Counted from the first letter of the stretch, positions 16,976-25,613 are shown. The stretch is DNA of 64,000 nt from Streptomyces sp. NBC_01716 (GCF_036248275.1 NZ_CP109181.1:124001-188000); one strand, 5' to 3'. Program-made: numbers and translations. Notes: generated by a model from the letters alone, not told the origin.

Positions 16976-17758
16976 TCAGGACCGGGGTTCCGGGCGGTGT
17001 GTCTGGCTGCGGGCCTGCCGGCAGAGCCGGGCGGCGGCGTCGCCGAAGATGTGGGCGTCGTTGCTGACCATCACGTAGGAGAAGCCCTGTTCGGCGGCGC
17101 GGGCGGCGGCAGGGGCGTCCCGCACGGCAGTCCCGCAGGGAACACCACGGGCGGCGGCCGCTCGCAGCAGTTCGCCGGTGAGGCGTGCCAGGAGCGGGTC
17201 GCCCGGGGTGAGTCCGCTGGAGAGCGTGAGGTCGCCGGTGCCGAGGAAGACCGCGTTCAGCCCGGGGGTGTCGAGAATGGCCTCGGCGTTCTCCAGTGCG
17301 GACAGGTCCTCCAACTGCGGGATGCGCAGGGTCTCCTCGTCCCCGCGCCGCAGGTAGTCGGCGGTGCTGTACAGTCCCCAGGTCCCGGCGCGGGAGGTGG
17401 TGCCGAGTCCCCGTGTCCCACGGGGTGGGAAGAGCATGGAACCGACCGCTTCGGCGGCCTGTTCGGCGCTGCTCACATGGGGGACGAGGATGCCGTCGAC
17501 CCCCATGTCGAGGACCCGTTGTATATGACTGCCGCCGCGGTCGGGGACGCGTACGAGCACCCGCATGCCGAGACCGTGGGCGACGGTCGTCGTCCGGTAG
17601 GCGGCCTCCAGTGTCATCGGGCTGTGCTCCATGTCCACCACGACGAAGTCGTAGCCCGCGTGGGCCAGCAGTTCGACGGTCTCCAGGGCGGGGATTTTGA
17701 TCCAGGTGCCGATCAGTGGCGGGCCGGCCGATTCGCCGAGTCTTTCGAGCATGCGCAT
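16976..17758 (-). CDS. HpcH/HpaI-family aldolase
   Basis: A 260-residue class II aldolase of the HpcH/HpaI/citrate-lyase-beta superfamily. Family signatures are GTWIKIPALETVELLAHAGY, the metal/substrate segment VVVDMEHSPM, VRVPDRGGSHIQRVLDMGVD and the later IPQLEDLSALENAE. Such enzymes cleave 4-hydroxy-2-oxo acids to pyruvate or a related oxoacid plus an aldehyde, commonly the last step of ring-fission pathways. AAGGAG lies nine bases before ATG 17758 (a second ATG at 17752 is possible). First gene of the left arm, divergent from iclR. Confidence 0.88.
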   Translation of the reverse strand: MRMLERLGESAGPPLIGTWIKIPALETVELLAHAGYDFVVVDMEHSPMTLEAAYRTTTVAHGLGMRVLVRVPDRGGSHIQRVLDMGVDGILVPHVSSAEQAAEAVGSMLFPPRGTRGLGTTSRAGTWGLYSTADYLRRGDEETLRIPQLEDLSALENAEAILDTPGLNAVFLGTGDLTLSSGLTPGDPLLARLTGELLRAAAARGVPCGTAVRDAPAAARAAEQGFSYVMVSNDAHIFGDAAARLCRQARSQTHRPEPRS

Positions 17759-17843
17759 GGACCGCGCTCCTTCGTGAGTGAGGGGCGGCTGCCTACCCGT
17801 TGCGACGACAGTGCGTTGCGCGATACGGGATGTGCATCCTGGT

Positions 17844-18008
17844 ATGCGGAATGCAGTGAAGCTAGGATCCGCCGCGCTCCGCTGTCAAGGGGTTGATATG
17901 CGCCAAAGAAACATTCTCGAAAACTGGCAGACGCATTGACAGCGAGGGACAGGGGCGCTTTAAAGTCCGCTGTACCGCATAGTCGAACAGCGAAACCACA
18001 ATGCGGAA
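17844..18008. promoter_or_regulatory. Divergent control region with three ATGCGGWA elements and a TTGACA box
   Basis: The 270 bp between the aldolase and iclR contain ATGCGGAA at 17844-17851, its inverse TACCGCAT at 17973-17980 and ATGCGGAA at 18001-18008. The last two form an inverted pair around a 20-nt spacer just upstream of iclR. TTGACA at 17936-17941, with TTTAAA after 17 bp, is a candidate iclR promoter. I infer IclR half-sites controlling both arms. The region is locally AT-richer than its surroundings. Confidence 0.5.
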
Positions 18009-18028
18009 CAACTTCGAAGGAGACCTTG

Positions 18029-18814
18029 ATGGCCTCTGCGCAGCGGGAGTCCTCCACCACCGGGACCGAGTCCTCCACCGGGGACATCCAGGTGATCGCG
18101 CGCGCCGTTCAGGTCCTCAGACTGCTCAGCGGGAGCGAGACCATCGACCTCGCCACCGCCGCGCAGGAACTGGGGGTCGGGAAGTCAACCGCCCATCGCT
18201 ATCTGGCGTCCATGGAGAACCACGGACTGCTCCAGCGCCGCGATCGCACCTCGTACGAGTTCGGCGCCCTGCTGGCCGAGCTGGGGACCACGGCCCTCTC
18301 CCGGCTGGGGGTGATCGACCTCGCCCGCCCGATCATGGAAGAGATCAGCGTCCATGTGCGGCACACAGTAGTCCTGGGGATCTGGAACGGCCATGCCCCC
18401 GTCGTGGCCCAGGTCTGCGAGGACTCCGGCCGTACCGCCCACGTGTCGATCCGGGTGGGCAGTGTGCTGCGCCGTTCCACGGCCCAGTCCGTGGTCTTCC
18501 GGGCCTTCCGCGACGAGTCCTTCCACCGCTTCCGGCCCGGCGCCCAACTGGCGGACGCGACGGAGGACGAGCTTGCGGAGGTGCGCCGTACCGGTATCGC
18601 CGTCCGCGCCAGCGTCGACGAGGGAGTACGGGCTGTGGCGACCCCGGTGCGGGACGCCAACGGCCTGGTGGTGGCGACTCTCGCGGTGGTCGGGATCTCG
18701 CAGTTCGTTCCGGAGCGCAACGACAGTCCTGTCGCGAAGGCCCTGCTGACCGGCGCCGCGACGATCCAACGAGAGATGAGAAACCCGCTCGCACACGACG
18801 TGGAGACCGGCTAG
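18029..18814 (+). CDS. IclR-family transcriptional regulator
   Basis: A 261-residue regulator. The winged HTH lies around residues 20-75 (IQVIARAVQVLRLLS, then DLATAAQELGVGKSTAHRYL). An IclR effector domain with the conserved start LARPIMEEISVHVRHTVVLG and late ASVDEGVRAVATPVRDANG follows. IclR proteins respond to an aromatic or organic-acid intermediate. GAAGGAG precedes ATG 18029; an upstream extension into the promoter is rejected. It stands between the two divergent metabolic arms and is the obvious pathway regulator. Confidence 0.92.
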   Translation: MASAQRESSTTGTESSTGDIQVIARAVQVLRLLSGSETIDLATAAQELGVGKSTAHRYLASMENHGLLQRRDRTSYEFGALLAELGTTALSRLGVIDLARPIMEEISVHVRHTVVLGIWNGHAPVVAQVCEDSGRTAHVSIRVGSVLRRSTAQSVVFRAFRDESFHRFRPGAQLADATEDELAEVRRTGIAVRASVDEGVRAVATPVRDANGLVVATLAVVGISQFVPERNDSPVAKALLTGAATIQREMRNPLAHDVETG

Positions 18815-18885
18815 TACCGGCGCGGTCCCCCGGCCCCGGCCGGCGGACCGCGCGAGATCCCCGTGACCACGGTCTGCTCCAACGG

Positions 18886-18912
18886 GTGTGGGACACAACG
18901 GGTGTCCCACAC
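18886..18912. promoter_or_regulatory. 27-bp near-palindrome between iclR and the importer operon
   Basis: GTGTGGGACAC (18886-18896) and GTGTCCCACAC (18902-18912) are perfect 11-bp inverted arms around AACGG. It lies 15 bp before the binding-protein start. It could be an operator, an attenuator hairpin or the iclR terminator. Its position over the leader and the lack of a T-run make an operator or attenuator more likely to me. Confidence 0.6.
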
Positions 18913-18927
18913 GAGAAAGGCTAGATC

Positions 18928-19971
18928 ATGAGGACACGCTATTTCCTCGCGCTGGTCACGGCGGGAACCCTGACACTCACGGCCTGCGGCTCCGGCAGTG
19001 GATCCGACGACGACCGGACGCTGACCTGGGCCAGCACCGGAGGACAGTTCCAGGAGGACGAGAAGACAGCCCTCCAGGAACCGTTCACCGCGGCGACCGA
19101 CACCGCCTTCAAGAACGTCAGCCCCGCCGATCCCGCGCAGGTCCGCGCCATGGTGAAGTCGGGGCGGACCATCTGGGACCTGGCCAACATGAGCTGGATC
19201 TACGCGGGCGCCTACTGCGGCACGTTGTACGAGAAGCTCGACCATCCCGATCTCGACCGGGACCTCTTCCCCAAGGGCACCACCGGCGACTGCTTCGTCC
19301 CCACCTACCGGTTCGCCAATGTCTTCAGCTACAACGAGGACCTCTTCCCGGGCAAGAAGCCCAGCACCATCAAGGACTTCTTCGACACCAAGGGGTTCCC
19401 CGGCAAGCGCATCGTCTTCGACTACCCGAAGAACGGACTGCTGGAAGCCGCGCTGGTCAGCGATGGCGTCAAGCCCGATGAGCTCTACCCGCTCGACGTG
19501 GACCGCGCGTTCCGCAAGCTGGACACCATCAAGAGCCAGCTGATCTTCGCCCCGAGCTACGGTGCGGTCCAGCAGATGCTCGTCGACAAGCAGGCGAGCA
19601 TGGTCATCACCGTCACCGCCCGTGCCATAGCCGCCGCCGACAGCGGGGCCAACCTGAAGGCGGTCTGGGACTTCAACACCACCGACATCGGTGCGCTCGT
19701 CATCCCCAAGGGCTCCCCCCGGAGCAAGCTGGCGCAGGACGCCATCGCGTTCGCTGTCGAACCCGAGCAGGCCAAGGAGTACGCCAAGCTCACCGGCACC
19801 GCCCCGGCCCGCGTCGACATCGACATCAACTCCGTCGACTACTCCGACCGCCAGAAGTCCTTCAACGCCTTCCTGCCCGACCGGGGCCGGCTGACCGAGC
19901 AGAGCAAGGAGTGGTGGATCGAGCACACGGACGAGGTGCTTGAGCGCTGGACCGAATGGAAGGTCGGCTGA
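18928..19971 (+). CDS. ABC importer substrate-binding lipoprotein, spermidine/putrescine (PotD) type
   Basis: 347 residues. A signal peptide ends in the lipobox LTLTAC (Cys near residue 20), so the mature protein is lipid-anchored outside the membrane. The fold class is that of PotD/polyamine and related family-1-like binding proteins (TWASTGGQFQEDEKTALQEP, FANVFSYNEDLFPGKKP, WWIEHTDEVLERWTEWKVG). Members also bind opines, 2-aminoethylphosphonate or organic acids, so the ligand should not be assumed to be a polyamine. First gene of the right arm, coupled to the permease gene five bases downstream. Confidence 0.88.
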   Translation: MRTRYFLALVTAGTLTLTACGSGSGSDDDRTLTWASTGGQFQEDEKTALQEPFTAATDTAFKNVSPADPAQVRAMVKSGRTIWDLANMSWIYAGAYCGTLYEKLDHPDLDRDLFPKGTTGDCFVPTYRFANVFSYNEDLFPGKKPSTIKDFFDTKGFPGKRIVFDYPKNGLLEAALVSDGVKPDELYPLDVDRAFRKLDTIKSQLIFAPSYGAVQQMLVDKQASMVITVTARAIAAADSGANLKAVWDFNTTDIGALVIPKGSPRSKLAQDAIAFAVEPEQAKEYAKLTGTAPARVDIDINSVDYSDRQKSFNAFLPDRGRLTEQSKEWWIEHTDEVLERWTEWKVG

Positions 19972-19976
19972 CCACC

Positions 19977-21689
19977 ATGACGACCCGAGTCACCCCGCGC
20001 CCGGCCCCGCCCACGCGGCGTCTCGCGCGGGGGACCCCCGGGCGGGAACGCGCCTCCGGGCTGCTGCTCCTGCTGCCCGCGCTCATCGCCCTGACCCTGC
20101 TGTTCGTACTGCCGCTGCTGAACGTCGCGTTCCAGAGCGTCACCGAGCCCGACACCGGCCTCGGCAACTACGCCAGGCTCTTCACCGACGGCTACACCCT
20201 GGGCGTGCTCGGGCGGACCCTGTTGGTGGCGCTGGTGGTGGCGGTCGTCGGACTCCTCATCGCCTACCCCTACGCCTACGCCATGACGCTGGTCGGCCCC
20301 GCCGCGCGGGCGCTCATGGTGACGCTGGTCCTCGTGCCGTTCTGGACGAGCATGCTGGCCCGGAACTACGCCTGGCTGGTGCTGATGCAGGACGGCGGCC
20401 TGGTACAGCGCCTGCTGCGGCCCTTCGGTCTCGGCGACGTCACCCTGCTGGGCAGCACCACGGGCGTGGCGGTGTCCATGACCCAGGTGATGCTGCCCTT
20501 CCTGGTGCTTCCGATGTACAGCGCCATGCAGCACATCGACCGGCGGCTGCTGGACGCGGGCCAGAGCCTGGGCGCCAGTCGCGCGCGGGCCTTCCGGAAG
20601 ATCTATCTGCCGCTGTCCATGCCCGGGGTGGTCGCGGGCACCTCGCTGGTCTTCGTACTCGCCCTCGGTTTCTATGTCACACCGGCGCTGCTCGGCTCGC
20701 CGCAGAACGCCATGATCGCGCAGATCATCAATGTGCGGACCCGGGACCAACTCGACTTCGGCGGCGCCGGCGCGATGGGAATCTTCGTCCTCGTCGTCAC
20801 CCTCGTCGTCCTCGGCCTCGCCCGCCGGCTCACCGGCAACCAGGCGTCAATCGCCGGGCACGGCGTGGCCGGTGCGGGCCGGCCTGCCGACGGCCGCGGG
20901 ACCGGAATGCGGCCCTGGCTCAAGGTCTACACGGGGCTGGCGGCCGTCGTCCTGGCGACGCCCACCCTGGTGGTGATCCCGATGAGCTTCTCCTCGGGCA
21001 CCACGTTCCGCTTCCCGCCCGACGGCTGGTCGCTGCGCTGGTACGAGAACCTCGCCACCTCGCCCGCCTGGACCGAAGCGATCGTCAACTCGCTCCAGGT
21101 CGGGCTGGTCACCACCGTCGCGGCCACCACGCTCGGTACGGCCGCGGCACTGGGCCTGGCCCGGCTCGGCCCGCGCGGCCGGGGCGCGCTCACCGCACTG
21201 CTGCTCTCCCCGCTGATCGTGCCCAACATCCTCGTCGCCCTCGTGGTCTTCGCCGCCTTCCTGCGGCTGGGCCTCAACGGAACCCTCGCGGGCATCATGC
21301 TCGCGCACACCGCCATGGCACTCCCCTATGTGGTCATCGCCGTCACCGCCCGGCTCCAGGGCATGGACCCACGGCTGCGCAGCGCCGGGGCGAGCCTGGG
21401 CGCCGGACCCTTCTCGGTGTTCCGCCGGATCACCCTTCCGCTCGCCCTGCCGGGCATCCTGTCCGGCGCGGTGCTGGCGTTCGTCACCTCACTGGACGAG
21501 GTCGTCGTCGCCCTGTTCCTCCAGGCTCCCGGCGCCTTCACCCTCCCGGTCCAGATGTTCAACAGCGTGACCATCCAGATCGACCCCACCATCTCGGCCG
21601 CCTCCACCGTGATGGTCCTCCTGGTCAGCATCCCGATCCTGCTCGCCCAGACAGCGGGCGTACGCCGCGGAAAGGCGGGCAAACGGTGA
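19977..21689 (+). CDS. ABC importer permease, natural fusion of PotB-type and PotC-type subunits
   Basis: A 570-residue inner-membrane protein carrying two complete permease domains in one chain. The first (about residues 20-280) has the EAA loop GQSLGASRARAFRKIYLP. The second (about 310-565) has GASLGAGPFSVFRRITLPLA. Each domain has about six helices, joined by a Gly/Pro-rich linker (AGAGRPADGRGTG). In the usual systems these are two separate genes of about 280 codons. ATG 19977 is preferred to an ATG inside the previous gene. It ends GTGA-overlapped with the ATPase. Confidence 0.9.
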   Translation: MTTRVTPRPAPPTRRLARGTPGRERASGLLLLLPALIALTLLFVLPLLNVAFQSVTEPDTGLGNYARLFTDGYTLGVLGRTLLVALVVAVVGLLIAYPYAYAMTLVGPAARALMVTLVLVPFWTSMLARNYAWLVLMQDGGLVQRLLRPFGLGDVTLLGSTTGVAVSMTQVMLPFLVLPMYSAMQHIDRRLLDAGQSLGASRARAFRKIYLPLSMPGVVAGTSLVFVLALGFYVTPALLGSPQNAMIAQIINVRTRDQLDFGGAGAMGIFVLVVTLVVLGLARRLTGNQASIAGHGVAGAGRPADGRGTGMRPWLKVYTGLAAVVLATPTLVVIPMSFSSGTTFRFPPDGWSLRWYENLATSPAWTEAIVNSLQVGLVTTVAATTLGTAAALGLARLGPRGRGALTALLLSPLIVPNILVALVVFAAFLRLGLNGTLAGIMLAHTAMALPYVVIAVTARLQGMDPRLRSAGASLGAGPFSVFRRITLPLALPGILSGAVLAFVTSLDEVVVALFLQAPGAFTLPVQMFNSVTIQIDPTISAASTVMVLLVSIPILLAQTAGVRRGKAGKR

Positions 21690-22876
21690 AGTTCCCCGAT
21701 TTCGGCAGGACAGCCAAGGCTCCGTACGAGCCGGGCGGCGGCGCGCCCGCCGCCGCTACCCTCGCGCCCGGTACAGCCGAGCCCGGTACACCCGAGCCTG
21801 GCCTCTCCACCGCGGGCGGCCGGATCGAACTCGTCGGGCTGACCAAGCAGTACGGCTCCGGCGGCAACGCCGTGGACGACGTCAGCCTCGACATCGCCCC
21901 GGGCGAGTTCATCACCCTGCTGGGACCCAGCGGTTCGGGCAAGACCACCACCCTCAACATGATCGCCGGCTTCACCAGGCCGACCGAGGGCAGCATCCTG
22001 CTCAACGGCCGCGACGTGTCGGCGCTCCCCTCGCACCGGCGGAACTTCGGCATGGTCTTCCAGAACTACGCCCTGTTCCCGCATCTGACGGTAGCCCAGA
22101 ACATCGCCTTCCCCCTGCGCGAACGCAAGGTGGGCAAGGAGGAGACGGCCCGCCGGGTGGCCGAGGTCATCGAACTCACCGACCTGGGCGGTCTGGAGAC
22201 CCGCCGCCCGGACAAACTGTCCGGAGGACAGCAGCAGCGCGTCGCGCTGGCCCGTGCCGTGGTGTTCTCCCCCAGCGTCCTGCTGCTCGACGAACCGCTC
22301 AGCGCGCTGGACCGCAAACTGCGCCAGTCGCTCCAGCGCGAGATCAAGCGCCTGCACGACGAACTGCGGCTCACCTTCGTCTTCGTCACCCACGACCAGG
22401 ACGAGGCGATGACGCTGTCGGACCGCATCGCGGTCTTCCACGAGGGGCGCCTGGAACGGGTGGGTACCCCGGCCGCCCTCTACCGGGAGCCGGGAACGCA
22501 CTTCGTCGCCCAGTTCCTCGGCGAGTCCAATCTCTTCGCCGGGACCTACGAAGCCGGCGTCTACCGGTGGCAGAACGAGAACTGGCGGGCCCCGGATCCG
22601 CCCGCCGCGCCCGCGGCCTCTCTCCAACTCGTCGTCCGGCCCGAACTCCTGGGAGTCACCCCCAAACCCGATGACGTACCGACCGGCCGCAACACCACGG
22701 AGGCTCATGTCGCCGACGTGTCGTTCTACGGCACCCACGAACGCGTCGAGCTGACCTACGGCGACGGGACATCCGGCTGCGCCGTGCGGCCCGCGGGCGC
22801 CACACCCGAGGTCCGGGCGGGCGACACCGTCATCGCCCACTGGCGGCCGGAGGACCAAGTCCTCGTCAGGCCCTGA
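21686..22876 (+). CDS. ABC importer ATP-binding protein, PotA type
   Basis: A 396-residue ATPase. An unusual Pro/Ala/Gly-rich extension of about 45 residues precedes the ATPase core: Walker A GPSGSGKTT (80-88), signature LSGGQQQR, Walker B LLLDEPLSALD and switch THDQDEA. A C-terminal TOBE domain (about 300-396; VVRPELLG, VSFYGTHERVEL) follows. The GTG start overlaps the permease stop. With the binding protein and fused permease it forms a complete importer that opens the right arm. Confidence 0.92.
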   Translation: MKFPDFGRTAKAPYEPGGGAPAAATLAPGTAEPGTPEPGLSTAGGRIELVGLTKQYGSGGNAVDDVSLDIAPGEFITLLGPSGSGKTTTLNMIAGFTRPTEGSILLNGRDVSALPSHRRNFGMVFQNYALFPHLTVAQNIAFPLRERKVGKEETARRVAEVIELTDLGGLETRRPDKLSGGQQQRVALARAVVFSPSVLLLDEPLSALDRKLRQSLQREIKRLHDELRLTFVFVTHDQDEAMTLSDRIAVFHEGRLERVGTPAALYREPGTHFVAQFLGESNLFAGTYEAGVYRWQNENWRAPDPPAAPAASLQLVVRPELLGVTPKPDDVPTGRNTTEAHVADVSFYGTHERVELTYGDGTSGCAVRPAGATPEVRAGDTVIAHWRPEDQVLVRP

Positions 22877-22883
22877 CCTTTAC

Positions 22884-22917
22884 CCAAGGAGTTCCCACCA
22901 GCACCAAGGAGTTCCCA
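22884..22917 (+). repeat. Duplicated ribosome-binding-site segment
   Basis: CCAAGGAGTTCCCA occurs at 22884-22897 and again at 22904-22917, a 14-bp direct repeat with a 20-bp period. Each copy contains AAGGAG, and only the second is followed by the ATG of the DUF6282 gene. It looks like a recent tandem duplication of the Shine-Dalgarno region. Confidence 0.7.
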
Positions 22918-23858
22918 TGAGCATACCGAACGATCTGCTGGATCCCGGGCTCGACGGCGACCGGCTGACACCCGACGACGAGGCGGACGCGCTGCTGCGC
23001 GGCGCCGTCGACCTGCACCAGCACCCGGGCCCCAGCCCTTTCCCCCGGCGCATGAGCATTCTCGACGCCGCCCGCGACGCGGACTCCCTCGGCTTCCGGG
23101 CCATCGTCGCCAAGTCCCATCACCACAGCATGGTCACCGACATCCTGGCCCTTCGGCCCGAGGGACTCGCCGGTCTCGGTGTCCAGGTATTCGGCGGCAT
23201 CGCGCTGAACCGCACCGTGGGCGGTCTCAACCCCTACGCCGTGGAGCTGGCGCTGCGGATGGGCGGACGGATGGTGTGGTTTCCCACGCTCTCCTCGGCC
23301 GCCCATATCGACCACCACCGTGAGCACGACACCGGCTTTCCCACCAGCGAGGTCGAGTTGCGGCCCAACGAGGTCATCCGGATCACGGACGGCGAGGGCA
23401 CCGTACTCCCCGAGGTGCGCGACATCCTCGATGTCATCGCCGGTGAGGACGCGGTGCTGACGTGCGGTCACCTCGGCGTCGACGAGGCGCACATACTTAT
23501 CGACGCCGCCCAACAGGCGGGAGTACGGCGCATCGTGGTCAACCACCCCTGCTTCGTGGTCGGAGCCCCCGTCGAACAGGCCGCGGAGTGGGCACGCCGG
23601 GGCGTCTTCATCGAACACTGCGCGGTGATGTACTTCGGGCGCCCGGAACGCCGCCGCGACCTCGGCGAACTGCTCGCCTTCATCCGGGCCGCAGGCCCGG
23701 AGCAGACCGTGCTGTCGTCCGACTCCGGCCAGAAGGTGAACCCTCTGCCCGTCACTCTCTACCGTAGGGCGGTCCGCGCCCTCCTCGACGCGGGTGTGCC
23801 CGAAGCCGACATCGTCAAGATGACGGGCGGCAACGCTGTCGGGCTGCTGTTCCCGTGA
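22917..23858 (+). CDS. DUF6282 metallohydrolase-like protein (amidohydrolase-fold)
   Basis: A 313-residue protein with the pattern of a metal-dependent amidohydrolase-type TIM barrel. Visible are an HxH-like VDLHQHPGP near residue 32, KSHHHSM near 65, CGHLGVDEA near 182, VVNHPCF near 205 and a late Asp in LSSDSGQK near 275. These are the positions of the usual metal ligands. I recognise it as DUF6282; no reaction is established for that family to my knowledge. It probably hydrolyses an amide, lactone or ring in the imported compound. ATG 22917 uses the second of two duplicated AAGGAG sites, and its stop overlaps the next start (GTGA). Confidence 0.75.
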   Translation: MSIPNDLLDPGLDGDRLTPDDEADALLRGAVDLHQHPGPSPFPRRMSILDAARDADSLGFRAIVAKSHHHSMVTDILALRPEGLAGLGVQVFGGIALNRTVGGLNPYAVELALRMGGRMVWFPTLSSAAHIDHHREHDTGFPTSEVELRPNEVIRITDGEGTVLPEVRDILDVIAGEDAVLTCGHLGVDEAHILIDAAQQAGVRRIVVNHPCFVVGAPVEQAAEWARRGVFIEHCAVMYFGRPERRRDLGELLAFIRAAGPEQTVLSSDSGQKVNPLPVTLYRRAVRALLDAGVPEADIVKMTGGNAVGLLFP

Positions 23859-24673
23859 ACGGCCCCCCGACAGCGCGGACTTCGGCCGACTCGGTCTACG
23901 AGGTACTGGCCCTGCGCTACGGAACCAGAACCGGCTCCCGCGCGGAGATCTACCTCAACCACGGCATCTACGGCGAGCCCGACAGCCCGCTGGACATGGA
24001 CTACTACGTCTGGGTGGCACGCAACCACCACCGCACCGTCGTCATCGACACCGGATTCAGCCGGGCGGCCGGAGCGCGACGCCTGCGCACCGCACTGGCT
24101 TCCCCCGTCGAGGCGCTGCGCCGGTTCGGCGCCCGGCCCGAACAGGGCCCGCTCATCGTCATCACCCACGCGCACTACGACCACATCGGCAATCTGGCGG
24201 CCTTCGACCAGTCGGAAGTCGTCATCGCACGGGCCGAGTTCGACTTCTGGACCGGCCCGTACGCGCGGCGTGCCCAGTTCGCGCACTCCGCCGAACCCGA
24301 GGAGACGGCGCACCTGGCGGAGATCCACCGGCAGGGCCGTACCACCCTGGTGGACCACCGCGCCACCGTCGCTCCGGGGATCGAGGTGCTGGTCGTCGGC
24401 GGGCACACACCGGGCCAGTCGGTCGTCCTGGTCGACACCCCCGGAGGCCAGGCCGTTCTCGCGTCGGACTCTCTCCACTACTACGAGGAACTGGAGCGGG
24501 ACCGGCCGTTCGCCTTCGTCGCGGACCTGCCCGCCATGTACCGCGGCTTCGATCTGCTCGCGGAACTCGCCTCGGGACCTGGCAGGGTCCTCGTTCCCGG
24601 CCATGACCCCGAGGTCGCACGGCGGTTCGACGCCGTACGCGGCGCGGAAGGTCTCGCGTACCGCATCGCCTGA
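23855..24673 (+). CDS. Metallo-beta-lactamase-fold hydrolase, N-acyl homoserine lactonase-like
   Basis: 272 residues with the complete dinuclear-zinc motif HAHYDH (105-110), a third His in GGHTPGQS, the bridging Asp in LASDSLHYYEE and a last His in PGHDPEV. The N-terminal part (EIYLNHGIYGEPDSP) resembles AHL-lactonase (AttM/AiiA) relatives. A lactone-opening activity fits a pathway that contains a Baeyer-Villiger enzyme; quorum quenching is possible but the operon context argues for catabolism. The GTG start overlaps the previous stop. Confidence 0.88.
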   Translation: MNGPPTARTSADSVYEVLALRYGTRTGSRAEIYLNHGIYGEPDSPLDMDYYVWVARNHHRTVVIDTGFSRAAGARRLRTALASPVEALRRFGARPEQGPLIVITHAHYDHIGNLAAFDQSEVVIARAEFDFWTGPYARRAQFAHSAEPEETAHLAEIHRQGRTTLVDHRATVAPGIEVLVVGGHTPGQSVVLVDTPGGQAVLASDSLHYYEELERDRPFAFVADLPAMYRGFDLLAELASGPGRVLVPGHDPEVARRFDAVRGAEGLAYRIA

Positions 24674-24752
24674 ACCGCGACCCCCGCTCGTCCGAACCAA
24701 CGCGGCGGCACACGGCGGCTCTCTCCCACTCATCAGAAAGGCAGGCACTGTC

Positions 24753-25613
24753 ATGGTCCCCAGCCCACCGGAAGGCGGCCCCCCGCGGGCCGGAGCGGCG
24801 CCGCCAGGCCCGCTGAGCGGAAAGGTCGCCGTCGTGACCGGCGGCGGCAGCGGCATCGGTGCCGCGAGTGCCCGGCGGCTGTCCCACGACGGCGCCCGCG
24901 TCGTGGTGGTGGACCGCGACGCCGCCGGCGCCGAGAAGGTCGCGCGGGAACTGCCGGGCGAGGCAGTGGCGGTGACCGCCGACGTCTCCGAGGAAGCGGG
25001 AGTGGAACGTTACGTCCGGGTCGCCGTCGAGCGGTTCGGCGGGATCGACCTGCACCACCTCAACGCCGGTGTCGTCGGCTCCCTCGAACCGCTGCCGGAT
25101 CTGTCCGCCGACGACTTCGACCAGGTGATCGCCGTAAATCTGCGCGGCCCCTTCCTGGGCCTGCGTGCCGCGTTCCGGCGCTACCGGGAACAGGGCACAG
25201 GCGGTTCCGTCGTCATCACCGGTTCCATCGCCGGGCTGCGCGGCAGCGACGACCTGCTGCCGTACCAGGCGTCGAAGTACGGCGTCCGGGGGCTGGTGGA
25301 GGGCGGCGCCGTCTACGGTGCCCCGCGGGGTGTCCGCGTCAACTCCGTCGCGCCGGGACTCGTACCGTCCGGCCTGTTCGCCGCGGCCTCCGGTCCGGGG
25401 GCGGGCGGCGACATGGAACGGCGCGCCCGCACCACCCCGATGCGCCGGGTCGGCACCCCGGAGGAGATCGCCGCGGTGGTGGCGTTTCTGCTCGGCGACG
25501 AGGCCGCCTTCGTGACGGGCACCACGGTGTCGGCGGACGGCGGGGCCGGCGTGGTCAACACGGTGCGCCCCTCGGGCGGAGCCGGCGCCTGGACCCCGGC
25601 GGCGCCGCGATGA
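24753..25613 (+). CDS. Short-chain dehydrogenase/reductase (SDR)
   Basis: A 286-residue classical SDR. NAD(P)-binding TGGGSGIG is near residue 29, with NAG in the fourth strand, a catalytic Ser in ITGSIAG and the catalytic pair in YQASK; the end reads TGTTVSADGG. The Asp after the second strand (VVVDRD) suggests NAD preference. It would oxidise a hydroxy group to a ketone. ATG 24753 follows AAAGGCAGG, 79 bp after the MBL gene, the largest gap in this arm. It overlaps the next gene by ATGA. Confidence 0.9.
   Translation: MVPSPPEGGPPRAGAAPPGPLSGKVAVVTGGGSGIGAASARRLSHDGARVVVVDRDAAGAEKVARELPGEAVAVTADVSEEAGVERYVRVAVERFGGIDLHHLNAGVVGSLEPLPDLSADDFDQVIAVNLRGPFLGLRAAFRRYREQGTGGSVVITGSIAGLRGSDDLLPYQASKYGVRGLVEGGAVYGAPRGVRVNSVAPGLVPSGLFAAASGPGAGGDMERRARTTPMRRVGTPEEIAAVVAFLLGDEAAFVTGTTVSADGGAGVVNTVRPSGGAGAWTPAAPR

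Noticed and set aside
18001..18924. Long frames on both strands over iclR
   Set aside because: The IclR HTH and effector motifs are only in the chosen frame; the others are Arg/Pro-rich shadows.
19940..22876. A 978-codon continuous frame through the permease and ATPase genes
   Set aside because: Only its last 396 codons (from GTG 21686) are the real ATPase; the first part is an Arg/Pro-rich shadow of the fused permease in another frame.
23855..24673. Quorum-quenching role of the lactonase-like protein
   Set aside because: Its motifs fit AHL lactonases, but tight coupling inside a catabolic operon makes a pathway lactone the more economical substrate.
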